Assembly (NCBI GenBank): GCA_009756935.1
Contig: VZDP01000007.1
Location: 1-55,253, forward strand
DNA from: Mesomycoplasma ovipneumoniae
GTDB taxonomy: Bacteria > Bacillota_I > Bacilli_A > Mycoplasmatales > Metamycoplasmataceae
Direction of reading: 5' to 3'
DNA: 55,253 bases
Shown in pieces: positions 11,412 through 23,744 of the stretch. Each line of letters starts with the position of its first letter. The stretch's first letter is position 1. The notes under the pieces were generated by a model. It had not been told where the DNA came from and searched no databases. It saw only the letters and a list, made by a program, of their open reading frames with translations. Position numbers and translations under genes: made by a program.

Positions 11412-13186
11412 TATTTATAATCCTTTCTAGTATAAATTCGAAAGATAAAATAAACTAAAATTATTGAAATAAATGCTCAAATCAGCGGGTAGAAATTTTT
11501 AATTACAACGTGATGATTAGATTTTATTTCCATAATTTGTAAAACTGGTTGGAATAAAAAGTTGTTACTTTTTGCTAAATTAAATCTCTTTATTACTTTG
11601 TTGTCAACTAGTCTTTGTTCGGCACTAAATGATGAAAATCCGCCGATTTGATAATTTTGTTGGTCAATTTTGACAAAAAATGGTGCTGGATCAAAATTAT
11701 TTTTGTCATTTTTTAATAAATTATTAAGAACAAAGCTATTCTGTTTATTAAAATAAAGTCAATAAATGAGTGAGGTAGCTAAATATATTTTTTTCTGAAC
11801 TTGGTTTTCAATTTGGCTTATGTCCGGATTTTTCGCAAGAACAACACTTTGTTCATCAACTAAATCTAAAAGTTCTTTATCAGTTGAAATTGCTGCAGAA
11901 ATTTTTTCAAGAATATCTTTTTGGGTATTTTCTTCTGTAAAGCTTTCGAAAAATGTGCGCGCGTATTTGCTAAAAACTTCAGATGAAACAACTTGTTTTA
12001 TTAGATTTCACTTTAATTTACCAACAAGATCAGATGTTAGCCCGAAAGTTTGGGAGTCCTGTGGAAGCATTTTATCAAAATTAGAAGCATCTTCATTAGC
12101 ATAAATTATTTCTCGATTTTCAAGATCTTCAAAATGTGAGTCATTTTTAAGAGCGCCGGGAACTAAAATTACTTCTTGGTTATTTGAAAGTTTGTATCTT
12201 TGAAGACTTGGAACTGTTGAGAGAAGATAATTTTTTTCTTTTGATTCTAAATTGTTTGCATAAATGTAATTTTTAAGAAAACTATCCTGATTTCCGGCAG
12301 CATTTTCGATTGCATCACGGTCTTTTGGTTCAAAAATATTAATTAATTGATAAGGAATTAATAAATAAGAAGCCACCTGCCAAATTTGGGCTGCTGCTGA
12401 AGAGTCATTTCATGCTTGTTGAATATAATTTATTTGTCGATCGGTAAAATTAGGGTTGTCAACTTGTTTTGGAATTATAAAAAAGCGATCTTGCTTGTCG
12501 TTTAAGTAAAATTTTTCAACATCAGCAATTGTTTTTGAATCATAGCCATTATGTTCTAAATTGAGAATTTCAGCAAATCTATTAATGCTTGAGGTTGAAT
12601 TAAAAGCTGTTGTTGAGCCAATTAAAATAAAAGGTGCAAATGAAAAAATAGCGATAGCAAGTGATGATTTTGAACTGAATTTGTGACTAACAATTACAGT
12701 AATTCCGCCAAAAATAGTAAATGAGAAAAATGGTGATAAAAAACCAAATAATAAAGGTGTATTAACTTGGTCAAAAAATGAATAATTAATTAAATAAAAT
12801 CCTATTAGTAAAAAATCAATAAAAACTGACCAAATAAGTCCAAAAAATGTTAAAAACAAGATTTTTGTCGCAATAAAATAGTGACGAGAATATGGTTTTG
12901 TGAAAGTTATTATATCAAGGCTTTGAGTTGCTAAATCTTTAAAAATAGATAAAAACATATATGATGATATAATTATTGTTAATGAAAGATTTATAAAAAG
13001 GGTAATAAATGAAAAAAGACTAAAATTTGTCTCAGTTGCGTAAAATTTTGTAATTAAGGACAACATTACTGTTGTTAAAAAAGAAAGAATAATAAAAACA
13101 TATACTGCTTTCTTTTTAAAACTTAATTTAAATAAAAATTTAAAATATTGATTTGATCTAAAAATGTTTGTTCTGACTTGTAGCAA
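11411..13186 (-). CDS. ABC-2 type transporter permease
   Basis: 591 residues. About six membrane segments lie in residues ~25-220, followed by a large hydrophilic extracytoplasmic region (~230-550) and one last membrane segment before a short basic tail. This is typical of mycoplasma permeases paired with a DrrA-like ATPase. No upstream ATG is in frame; TTG at 13186 has GAGG about 8 bases upstream and is the best start. First gene of the operon continuing through the ATPase and two lipoproteins. Confidence 0.8.
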
Positions 13187-13199
13187 AACGAACCTCTTC

Positions 13200-13240
13200 T
13201 ACTTTTCTACTAATTTATAGTATAATAAAATAGTGAAAAT
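13200..13240. promoter_or_regulatory. Probable divergent promoter region
   Basis: Between the divergent permease (13186, minus) and dehydrogenase-like gene (13330, plus) lies TATAAT at 13221-13226 for the plus strand and an overlapping TATACT on the minus strand about 20-30 bases before the permease start. In DNA this AT-rich the match is weak evidence. Confidence 0.35.
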
Positions 13241-13329
13241 TTAAAATTAGAGTCTAAGCTCGACTGTGTTAAATACTAAGTAATTATACCACAAACTATT
13301 AAAAAATATTTTTTACAAAAGGATAAAAT

Positions 13330-14244
13330 ATGATTATAGGACTTATCGGAGTGACAAACACTAGCATAAATTTAATTTATAACTTAATTTTGGCAAACAC
13401 AAATGTTGATTTTTTACTAATTGACGAAAATTTTATAAAAACAACTCAAATTATTAAGGAATTAAATCTAATAATCAAACAAGGCGGATACAAAAATAAA
13501 GTATTTCTGGAAAATTATGACTCCCTAGAAAAGGCAAATATTTTGATAATTGATCCAGCCCAAAATTTAGTTCCTGGAATGAGTCTAGTTGATCTTGCGC
13601 TTGAAAATTCGGAAAAAATTTATAAAATTGGTTATTTAGTTCGACACTCTAATTTTAACGGAATTGCTTTTGTCTTAGGTTATAACAATTCAATTTTATG
13701 TAAAATTTTTAGTTTTGCTAGCGGACTTATTGGCAAAAAAGTATTTGGAATTGGTCCTAATTTAGAAAATATGCATGCAAATTTATTTGTTAATGATTTA
13801 AATTTAAACATTGCAAAAGATAATGAATTTTTAGTATTAGGCGATCATGGTCATTCATTTTTGCTTGATTCAAACATTGAAAAAAATGAGACTACCATTG
13901 ATAAAATCAGTAAAATTGATGATTATGTGACCCAAACAAACAACGAAATACTCGAAAATTTAATCAGAAAGACGCCACACAGTCGAGTTTTAGGACTAAT
14001 TTTGTCCAAAATTTTGCTTGATATTTTAAATCAGAGACAAAACTTTCACCTTTTAAATTGTTGAGTTGAGTCTTTTTATAATATTAGAGATGATTTTTTT
14101 TCTCTGCCAGTAAAAATCGATATTTTTGGACAAGTTAAAACAAAAGATATCAAATTAACTCAAGCAGACCGTGAAAAATTAGTTAAATTTATTTGGGAAA
14201 AAAATAAACTTTTAGACCTAACAAATAAATTTTTGAGTCAATAG
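13330..14244 (+). CDS. Degenerate L-lactate/malate dehydrogenase-like protein
   Basis: 304 residues with the length and order of an LDH/MDH. An N-terminal Rossmann segment begins MIIGLIGVTNTS, where the usual GxGxxG is altered. The catalytic-His block LGDHGHSF corresponds to the family GEHGDS. The substrate-binding LDSxRxR block is instead LENMHANLF, so the canonical Arg is missing. Start ATG is at 13330 after an AAAGGAT site. This is probably a divergent paralogue with changed or lost dehydrogenase activity rather than the housekeeping LDH. It sits 72 bases before ptsI, though ptsI appears to have its own promoter. Confidence 0.6.
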
Positions 14245-14277
14245 GATTTATTTATTTGTATTTTAGGCAAAATATTT

Positions 14278-14283
14278 TATAAT
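14278..14283 (+). promoter_or_regulatory. Likely -10 box of ptsI
   Basis: TATAAT sits 32 bases upstream of the ptsI ATG and is followed by a strong GGAGG ribosome site at 14305-14309. Confidence 0.5.
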
Positions 14284-14315
14284 TTAATTAATTTTTTTAA
14301 AATCGGAGGTCTATA

Positions 14316-16052
14316 ATGTCAAAATTTCGCTCATATAAATTTAAAGGAATTGGTGCTTCTAGCGGAATATCGATAGCAAAAGTTTTTAAACTTACTGAAC
14401 AAAAAATTGAAATTAGTGATGCAAAAATAACTGATATTGATGCTGAAATCAAAATTTTTCAAGACGGAGTGCGAAAATCTGTCGAACAAATTGAAAAAAT
14501 TAAAAAATTAGCAACTAAACTTAATCAAGACGAACTTGAAATTCTTGATGCTCATATTTTAATTGCAACTGATCCGGTTTTGGAAGATGATACAATTAAT
14601 ATGATAAAAAGTGGGTATTCAGCTGCATATTCCTTAAAAGAAACAGCCAAAAATCATACTAATTTTTTACTTGAAACTGGTGATGAATATTTAATGGGTA
14701 GAGCGGTTGATATTAAAGATGCTTCACAAAGAATAATAAAAAACATCCTAAATTTGGAAATAATTGATCTTAGTGCGATTGATGAAGATGTAATTATTGT
14801 TGCTGATGATTTAAAGCCTTCTGATACTGCTCAATTAAATGAATATGTTAAAGGTTTTGCCACAAATATTGGTTCAAAAACATCTCACTCTGCAATAATG
14901 GCTCGAAGCTTGGAAATTCCGGCAATTTTAGGTATTGGTGATATCCTTGAAAAAGCTGAAGCTGGTGATATTTTAGCGATTAACGGTGATCTTGGGCAAG
15001 GAATTCTTAACCCAAGTGAAACTGAAATTAAAGAATTTGAAATTTTAAAACAAGAATACGAAAATGAAAAAGCAAAACTTCAAGACTATTTAAATAAAGA
15101 ATCAAAAAGTGCTGACGGAAAAAAAGTTGTAATTGCTGCAAATATTGGTTCAGTTGATGATTCATATGCTGCCAAAAAAGTAAATGCTGATGAAATTGGT
15201 CTTTTCCGTTCTGAATTTTTATATATGGATAATCAAAATTGGCCAACTGAGGATGAGCAGTTTTTTAGTTATAAAGCCGTACTTGAAACTCAAAATCCTA
15301 AAAAAGTTGTTGTCAGAACGCTCGATATTGGTGGTGATAAAACCTTAAAATACTTTGATTTTGCAAAGGAAATGAATCCTTTTTTAGGATATCGAGCAAT
15401 TCGTTTGTCACTTGATAAGACCGATATTTTTAAAACTCAACTTCGGGCATTGGTTCGGGCATCTGAATTTGGAAATTTAGCAATTATGTTTCCAATGGTT
15501 GCAACTCTTGATGAATTTTTTGCCGCAAAAGCAATTTTTGAGCAAGTTTATCAAGAAGTTAGTCAAGAAAACCCGAAAGTTGCAAAACGTGAAGACATTA
15601 AAATTGGAATTATGATCGAAATTCCAATTTCAGCAATTCATGCTGATCAATTTGCAAAATATGTTGACTTTTTCTCAATTGGAACTAATGACTTAATCCA
15701 ATATTCCTTTGCGGCTGATCGAATGAATGAAAAAGTTGCCTATTTATACCAAACTTTAAACCCTGGACTTTTAAAATTAATCAAAATGGCAATTGATGCA
15801 GCTCATAAACACGGAAAATGAATTGGAATGTGCGGTGAAATGGCCGGTGATATCAATGCTGTTCCACTTTTATTAGGTCTTGGTCTTGATGAATTTTCAG
15901 TTTCAACAAGTAGTGTTTTAAAAGTAAAGAAACTAATTTCTGACCTAAATTACGAACAAATGGTTAAAATTGCAAATGAAGCCTTGCAATTTGATACCGA
16001 AAGTGAAGTAGTAAAATATCTTGAATCTTTAAATTTAATAAGACATAAATAA
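14316..16052 (+). CDS. ptsI: Phosphoenolpyruvate-protein phosphotransferase (PTS enzyme I)
   Basis: Cytosolic first step of the sugar phosphotransferase system: takes phosphate from PEP onto a His and passes it to HPr. The 578-residue protein has the phospho-His motif as SKTSHSAIMAR (~residues 188-198), the PEP-binding domain (VRTLDIGGDKTLKY, FRSEFLY, MIEIP, IGTNDLIQYSFAADR) and the catalytic Cys in MCGEMAGD near residue 506. A TGA encodes the Trp just before that block. Start is set by GGAGG spaced 6 bases before the ATG. The last ~60 coding bases and the terminator are duplicated at 16711-16824, flanking a mobile repeat. Confidence 0.96.
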
Positions 16053-16076
16053 TTTCCAGTATCATTCAATTAAAAT

Positions 16077-16103
16077 AAAAAAGGTGAAATTTCACCTTTT
16101 TTA
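16077..16103 (+). terminator. ptsI terminator
   Basis: Near-perfect palindrome A6-GGTGAAATTTCACC-T6 starting 25 bases after the ptsI stop. Confidence 0.9.
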
Positions 16104-16107
16104 TTTT

Positions 16108-16709
16108 CCCGAGTTTACCAGTTTCAAATAAGGCAAACTAAAAAAGCTAAAATTTTAACTTAAAAAGCAAAATTATGAAATTTTTAAACTACTTTTTTAG
16201 TTAAAACACTAACAAAATCATAAAAAAATACAACTACTATTAACTCAATGCAAAATAGAAAACTCGTTTTTATTAAATTGAGCCCTAAAAAAATATGTAA
16301 AGTTTTGAAAGAACAATAACCAAAACTCGTTTTTACTTACATTGAGCCTAAAAAAATATATGAAGTTTTGAAAGAACAATAATTAAAAGCCATAAATTTG
16401 TAGATTTCTAAACGGTAAATTTATGGTGTTCCATCATATTTAAAAATATAATGGAAAAAGCACATTTTATGATTTCTTTAGACAAAAAACATAATTAATT
16501 CCCCCTTAATTCTAATATCGATTTATTAATTAATTCTTAGTGAGATTTATTATAACATAATTTTATTTTAGACCAAGCATTTTTTTAAAAGGTTAATTGT
16601 AAAATAATAAAAATTAAGATTTTAAGGTCAAAAAACCCGTATTTATGGGTGTTTTTTTCATATTTATATTCGCTAAAAAGTGAATTTTTGCCATCAAATA
16701 GGCAAGCTC
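16108..16709 (-). mobile_element. Non-coding mobile repeat, copy 1 (MITE-like, with promoter and hairpins)
   Basis: First of three related ~560-600 bp elements (others at 23745-24306 and 37391-37966). The ends are imperfect inverted repeats: GAGTTTACCAGTTT at the left and, read inward, GAGCTTGCCTATTTGATGGC at the right. On the minus strand it has TTGGTC (16571-16576), TATAAT (16549-16554), a G-rich ribosome-like site and a four-codon ORF ATG TTT TTT GTC TAA (16492 down to 16478), then hairpins including the CTCAATG/CATTGAG stem. This copy carries an internal tandem duplication around 16260-16380. It is bracketed by a ~114-bp duplication of the ptsI 3' end (15993-16107 and 16711-16824). No open reading frame is conserved among the copies. 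Confidence 0.7.
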
Positions 16710-16710
16710 A

Positions 16711-16824
16711 TGACATCGAAAGTGAAGTAGTAAAATATCTTGAATCTTTAGATTTAATAAGACATAAATAATTTCAAATATTATTCAATTAAAATAAAAA
16801 GGTGAAATTCCACCTTTTTATTTT
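16711..16824 (+). repeat. Duplicated 3' end of ptsI plus terminator (target duplication)
   Basis: Matches 15993-16107 with about 8-10 differences. It includes the last codons of ptsI, its stop and a working hairpin AAAAAGGTGAAATTCCACCTTTTT at 16796-16820, which can also serve the convergent gene at 16864. Together with the original it flanks the mobile repeat, so it looks like an old, long target duplication. Confidence 0.85.
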
Positions 16825-16863
16825 AATTTTAAAAAAAATTTTTGTCTTATGTATTATAAAAAT

Positions 16864-17331
16864 TTAATCAAGAGAATCTTCAATCAATTCTTTTTCTGAC
16901 TTTGAAATAAATGATCTAAGCATAATAAGATAAATTAAATCAACTCAAATAATAAAAATTGCGACAATAGAAAGAACGTAAATTCCCTGAAACTTTGAAA
17001 CAAAGTGAACATTTTTTAGGTTCATTCGTCTTGGTAGGTCATGTAATTTAAAAGGGGAAATAATTAATAAAATTCAGTAAGCAAGTGATAATAAAGACCA
17101 AAAAACAAACATTACAATTGCAAACGTGGTTGGCCCAAAAAATAATGAGAATGTTTTTCTAGCTTCTCCTGGATTGGCGGCAATCTCACCTACAGAAGCA
17201 GTAATTCCAGCAACAAATACAATTAGTGTTATAGTTCCTAAAACAAATTTAACTAAACGAACAATTAATAATTTATTTGCTCATGATTTAGTTGATTTTA
17301 ATAATTGAGCGGCATCGTTATGATAAGCCAT
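16864..17331 (-). CDS. Small membrane protein, function unknown
   Basis: 155 residues with four predicted membrane segments (roughly residues 22-47, 62-90, 112-135 and part of the C-terminus), a charged C-terminal tail and no signal lipobox. The start ATG at 17331 is fixed by an AGGAGG site. General layout resembles the N-terminal part of the membrane protein at 6685-7566 (both start M-A-Y), which may mean a small paralogous family; this is only a visual impression. Convergent with ptsI and its duplicated terminator. Confidence 0.8.
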
Positions 17332-17424
17332 TTATATCCTCCTGAAAAAATTGTATATTTTATATGAAATTTTATACTAAAAAATTATTTTTGTGATAAA
17401 ATTATACAAGAAATTATTCTAATT

Positions 17425-18165
17425 ATGAAAAATAATGTACAAACAAATAATTATATAAATTATATTATAGAATGAATTCGCCAAGAAGTAAAAAAAGCAA
17501 ATAAAAAAGGCGTGATTTTTGGTATTTCTGGTGGAGTTGACTCTGCACTTGTTGCGTTTTTAGGAAAAAAAGCTTTCCCTAATTCGCATTTAGGTCTTAT
17601 TATGCCGATTCGTGATATGAGCAGCGACAAAAATGATATTGACCAATTAGTTAAAAAATTTGAAATTGCCACTAAGGAAATTAACTTAAGTTCAACTTTC
17701 CAGAACTTAAGAGATTTATTTAGCCTTAAAAATCAACTGGCAAATTACAATATCCAACCTCGCCTTCGCATGATTAGTTTATATGCTTTTGCTCAAGAAT
17801 TGGATTATTTAGTTCTTGGAACTGATAATTTTTCTGAAATGTATCTTGGCTATTTTACAAAATACGGTGATGGTGGCGTGGATTTATTGCCAATTGTTAA
17901 TTTAACAAAAATGCAAGTTTATCAAATCAGCGAACAAATTGGAATTCCGGATTCAATAATTCAAAAATCCCCAAGCGCAAATCTTTGAGATAACCAAAAA
18001 GATGAAGATGAATTAGGTTTTACTTATAAAGATTTAGATTTATTTTTTACAGATCCAAATTTAGTTAGTGATCAAGTAAGAGAAAAAATTGAAAAATTAC
18101 ACAATTTAAGTGCCCACAAACGTAATCCAGTGCCAAGACCTGCAAAAAAATTAGGAGATTTTTAA
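17425..18165 (+). CDS. nadE: NH3-dependent NAD+ synthetase
   Basis: ATP-dependent amidation of nicotinate adenine dinucleotide to NAD+, the last step of NAD synthesis. 246 residues, so only the synthetase domain without a glutaminase domain. PP-loop GISGGVDSALVA near residue 32 and TDNFSEMYLGYFTKYGDG (~residues 133-150) are diagnostic. The C-terminal KSPSANLWDNQ and HKRNPVPRP blocks are complete with TGA=Trp. Start ATG at 17425 extends the frame 29 codons upstream of an internal GTG. The stop TAA is directly followed by the yebC ATG. Confidence 0.95.
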
Positions 18166-18894
18166 ATGGCTGGTCATTCAAAATGAGCTAACATAAAGCA
18201 CCGAAAAGGTGCCCAAGATGCCCTAAAAGCAAAGATTTTTAACAAATTTTCAAAAGAAATTATGGTCTCAGTAGCAAAAGGTGGGCCTGATCCTAATTCT
18301 AATCCATCTTTAAGACTTATTATTTCTAAAGCGCGAGCAAAATCAATGCCAAAATCAAACATTGAAAAAGCAATTGCCAAAGGCCATGGAGCAACTAGCG
18401 AAGGTCAAACTTTTAAAGAAATAATTTATTCTGGAACTTTATCAAACGGAATTAGTCTAATTGTTACAATTTTAACTGACAATGTTAATCGATCAGTTTC
18501 ATCACTTCAGGCACTTTTTCGGCGTGCAAATGGGCAAATTGGAAAACAAAATTCAATTCCTTATTTATTTGAGCAAAAAGGTTATCTTGAAATTGACAAA
18601 ACTGATCAAATAAATGGCGATGATCTTATGATGTTTGTTCTTGAAAATGGCGGTGATGATTTTCAAGAAGATGAAGAAAGTTACTTAATATATTGTGAAC
18701 CACGGGCAATTCAGGACTTAAAATCAGCAATTGAAAACAATTTTAGTGTAAATTTTAGTGCTGTTGAAATTAGTTATTTCCCTGATTCTTGAGTTGAACT
18801 TGACCAAGAAAGCACTGAAAAAATACTAAATCAAATTGATAATTTTCTTGAAGATGACGATATTCAAAATGTTTATCACAATCTAAAAGTTTAA
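18166..18894 (+). CDS. YebC/PmpR family DNA-binding regulatory protein
   Basis: 242 residues beginning [18 protein letters not shown], the family's hallmark N-terminus (Trp7 is TGA). Family members are cytosolic; related proteins have been described as transcription regulators and, more recently, as helping ribosomes translate difficult sequences. The ATG directly abuts the nadE stop, so the two are one transcript. A terminator follows at 18911-18944. Confidence 0.93.
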
Positions 18895-18910
18895 AAATTT
18901 TTTTTAAGAC

Positions 18911-18944
18911 AAAAATAGGAAGCATGAGAGCTTCCTATTTTTTT
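18911..18944. terminator. Bidirectional terminator after yebC and the DUF31 gene
   Basis: Stem AATAGGAAGC/GCTTCCTATT with a short loop, A-run before and T-run after. It lies between the convergent yebC and the lipoprotein gene ending at 18952. Confidence 0.9.
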
Positions 18945-18951
18945 GAAAATT

Positions 18952-20856
18952 TTATTCTTTATTATAATAAAATTTTTTAATTTCTGAGACTAAATCGATT
19001 TTATCATTTCGAAGTAAAATTCCGGTAGTCAAATGTGATGTTAAATTGTTTTGATCATAGTAAAGTTTTTTTTGATCTTTTGCGAGAGTAATTAACTGAT
19101 TTAAGAAAATTAATTCGCCATTTGTGTTATAAACTCCAGAACCAGAAGCCCCAGGACCATTTGTTACAAAAAAACTTGGGGCGCCATTTTTAATATAAAC
19201 ACCTTTAAACATGTTTTTTGAAAATGCAAACCCAGGTCAAAAGCCGCCAATTTTAGTTGTATAGTCAATTTCGCCGTTTTTTCATGATTTTTCACTAATT
19301 TTTAGTGGCGGAAACTGTTGGACATGATCTCAGAAATTAGAAAATTTTTCAAATTGACTGGTAAATCTATTCACATCGTCTTCAACAGTTTTGCCATTTG
19401 AATAACGGAAAGAAGATAAAAGTCATTTTTTATGTTTTTGGTAAAAATCAAATATACCTTTAATATCTTCTCTAAATTTAGCATGGTTAAAGTAAAATAC
19501 CCCTATATCCTTGCCAAAATTGTTGAAATTTTTAGCTTCTCGAAAATATCTTCTGTGCAAATTAATGCTAAATTCACTTAATTGTCTTGAGGTAACTGGT
19601 CTTATATAGATTGAATTACTTCTTCGATTTCTATTGTTTCTTTTCATTAATTGCTCAATTTGTTTGTCATATTCAGATTTTATTCAAAATAAACTTAACA
19701 TTCCAGAATTAGCTAATGAACTAAGGGTATTAACATTATCATTAAAATAAAAACGCATGAAAGGATAAGCCATTAGTTCTCAAAAAGGTCTTTGATTAAC
19801 ATATAAAACGTGTTTATTTGTTAAAAAAACACTTTCACCTTCGTGAGAATCAAGCAATATGGCAGTTCCGGTTGAAAACCTTACATTTCTCTGAAAAATA
19901 TCTTTGTATCTTTGATCTGAATAGTCAAGTGATCTAAAACCAAAATAATCTGGTTTAAAATTATTTTTTCGAAAACGAGGATTAAAGTAACCAAAAAGAG
20001 TTTTCCTTGCATCTTCGTTTTTAGAAAGACTGCCTGTATTTATTTTATCAAGTCAATAAATATTCAAGTTTTCATTTTTTTCGCCAAGATAATGATCGTC
20101 GTTTTCTTGTTTTATCACATTTGGTTTTAGGCCAAAAAGTTCATATGAAAAAGTATTACCTCGAGCTTTATTAGTTGCATCAAATCCGATTTTTTGAGCA
20201 GGTTTATTGTCATAATCGCTTAGTTTTGAAAATTCTAACTTTTCATTTATTATCGGTGCTTTTTCAACAGGTAAATCTTCAACAACTTGGCTTATTTCTG
20301 AATTTACCAGCGGAATTTGTTCGGGATTTGGCTCAGGTTTTTGCTCAAGTATTTGCTCAAGTTTTGGATCAAGCTCAACTTTAGGTTCAGGTTTTTGCTC
20401 AGGCTTTGGCTCAGGTTTAGGTTTAGGTTGATTTGATTTGACTAAAGATTCTAATGATGAAAAATTTAAATTGTCGATTTGACTTTTATTTAAAGACGGA
20501 TTTTGAATTGTTGATATTGATGAATTTGTTAAATTATGATTATTTTTAGAAGTAGAATTTTCAGCGATACGGTTATTATTTTCACGGGTTAATGGTGAAT
20601 CATTATTTGAATCATTTATTGTTTTGATATTTCCAATTGGATTCAAATTTTGAGTAATTTGTGCCAAATCATTTTTTGGAGTTTCTAACTCTGGTAAAAT
20701 TTGATTTTTTGGCTGATTTTCTTCATTAATTACTGGATTTTTAGCACTTTCATCCTTATTTTTTCTATCTTGGAAAGGTATAAAATTAGTGCATGAAATT
20801 ACAAAAAAATTAACCAAAAGCAAAGGTGCTAAAGATTTGAAAAATTTAAATTTCAT
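18952..20856 (-). CDS. DUF31-type trypsin-like serine protease lipoprotein (MIP-like)
   Basis: 634 residues. Signal peptide with lipobox VISC (Cys ~22), then ~110 Asn/Ser-rich residues and a proline/glutamate repeat spacer (~residues 140-180, KPEPKPEQ type). The protease domain shows the triad in order: His in FLTNKHV (~348), Asp in KDIGVFYF (~450), Ser in GASGSGVY (~569). This pattern is that of the mycoplasma DUF31 family, which includes immunoglobulin-cleaving proteases (MIP) that act with a binding partner (MIB). No MIB-like gene lies beside it, so the substrate is unknown. Surface-anchored by inference. It ends at the shared terminator with yebC. Confidence 0.85.
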
Positions 20857-21008
20857 AACTTAACCATCCTTCTCCTTATTCGACAATCAATTTATAATAT
20901 ATAAATTATAGCAAAAAATATGTCAAAAAAATAAATATTATTATATTTACGTTAAAGGCAAGATTATTCGATATTTAGTTAAAAATGATTAAAAAAGATT
21001 TTAAATTT

Positions 21009-21437
21009 TTAAGAGTTAATAATTAAAAACGGTAAGGTGATAATTAAAAGCACAAAACCAACAACAAATCCGAGAAAAATTGGCAGAATAGATAGCTCTT
21101 TTTGTTTTTGTTTGACAAAATTATAATCAATTTTTGGACTAACAGGTTTAAATCCTCGTTTTTCTAACATCCTATTTTGCGATTGAATTCGCCATTTATG
21201 ATAAGAAATTGAAAAACTACTAAATAAACCAAGTCTTAATACCGTCGCAAGAACTGAAATTGAAATTGATAAAAGTCCTAAAATTGAAACTACGTCATAT
21301 CAAACTTTTTCTTGAACAAAACCCATCACAAAACCAATAATAGCTAAAAATAGTGCTCAAAGAATCAAAGCTAAAATTGAACGTTTCTGGATTTTCCGTC
21401 TGAAAATAGCACTGTAAAAAAACGAAAAAATAAACAT
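21009..21437 (-). CDS. Small integral membrane protein, function unknown
   Basis: 142 residues with about four membrane segments (approximately 1-12, 20-42, 45-72 and 118-140) and a basic loop between the third and fourth containing QKQKELS. ATG at 21437 is the first in-frame start; its ribosome site is weak. No family recognised. Divergent from the next gene across a 296-base AT-rich gap (21438-21733) in which no other feature was seen. Confidence 0.7.
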
Positions 21438-21733
21438 GATAATAAACCGTCGAATTTAAGTAAAATAATTTTAAATATATTATATACTAAAAATTGATTT
21501 TTTTATTTTTAAACGGTTAATAGTCAAATTATTTTTTGCCATTTTTGTAAAATGGCTGTATCATTTTAGTTTTAGCACTCACTCTTTTAGAAAAAACTGA
21601 ATAAAATTATATATTTTACACATTTATAGTCTAAACAATAACAAATTTTATAATTTGGTAAAATGCTAAAAAATTATAAAAACTTTTAACCATTTTTTAC
21701 TAATTATAATATAATTTTATATATTATTTAGTC

Positions 21734-22606
21734 ATGATAGAAAATAACGATACTTACCTAGCAACAAAATTTGATCATTTTTCCAATTGAAAAAAAGAAC
21801 GAAAGATTTCATTAATTTTTTCTTTACTGATTATTTCAATTACAGTTTCGCTAATCGGATATTCAATGATTGAAAACCGTAGCGAATTTGTTCTTGACAG
21901 ATATTATTTTATAAGCTTTACTAATTATTTTCAAAATTTTAGTGCCTTTTTTTACTTGACCTACCAGTCAAACTTAATTTACGGAATTACCTTATTTACG
22001 TTTGTCCTTAACGCAACTCAACGAAAATTTCAAATTTTATTTGTTTTTACAGTAATTTTAACAATTGTTTTGATTGTTTTTTGATCTATATTGGCTTGAA
22101 ATTTAAATTTGACTTGATCAGTTTTAGCAACAACATCAACTGTCCATTTTTTTCATCCAGTTTTTGCAATATTTGTACTCTTTTGGTATCGAAAACAATT
22201 TTCGGTTAGTAAATTAGGTTTAGGTTTTGGGGTTATTTATTCAATTTGTTATTATATTTTTTGTGTGCTTCTGTATTTTTTCACACTTAGACAATGAGTT
22301 GCGCCTGAAATTAAAAAAGTTGGAGCTCAAGAGATAAAAAATATGGTATTTTTTTACACAGGTTTAACTATTTATCCATTTGTAAATTTTTTACATCCAT
22401 TTTTTTATTCAGGAAACAGCCACTCAGTTGTAATTTTGTTAAACTTGTTAATGGCTTCTTCGGTTGTTTTTCTTCCATATATGATTTCACTTTTTTATAT
22501 TAATATTTTTGGAATTAAAGCAACAAATTGGCGTGTAACCCGAGAAATAAAATCGATTTATAATCGTTTAAAAGCATTTTTCTGAGTTTCCAAACCAAAA
22601 GAATAG
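21734..22606 (+). CDS. Polytopic membrane protein (possibly DUF1600)
   Basis: 290 residues with about seven membrane segments and a short basic C-terminal tail. The LTYQSNLIYGITLF and TVHFFHPVFAIF blocks recall the mycoplasma DUF1600/Pr6Pr-like membrane family; that assignment is tentative. Start ATG at 21734. The stop lies 17 bases before the mnmA GTG start and overlaps its ribosome site region, so the genes are probably co-transcribed. Function unknown. Confidence 0.75.
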
Positions 22607-22620
22607 GAGTAATTTGTTAA

Positions 22621-23742
<1,122 letters not shown>

Positions 23743-23744
23743 AT

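Noticed and set aside
16053..16863. Search for tRNA, rRNA, tmRNA or RNase P RNA in gene-free stretches
   Set aside because: No T-loop (GGTTCGAATCC-like) or other conserved RNA core was seen here or in the other gaps; the space is explained by the mobile repeat and the ptsI duplication.
21570..21595. TTAGCACTC half of a CIRCE heat-shock operator upstream of 21734
   Set aside because: The partner GAGTGCTAA is absent, so only a half-site by chance is present and the downstream gene is not a chaperone.
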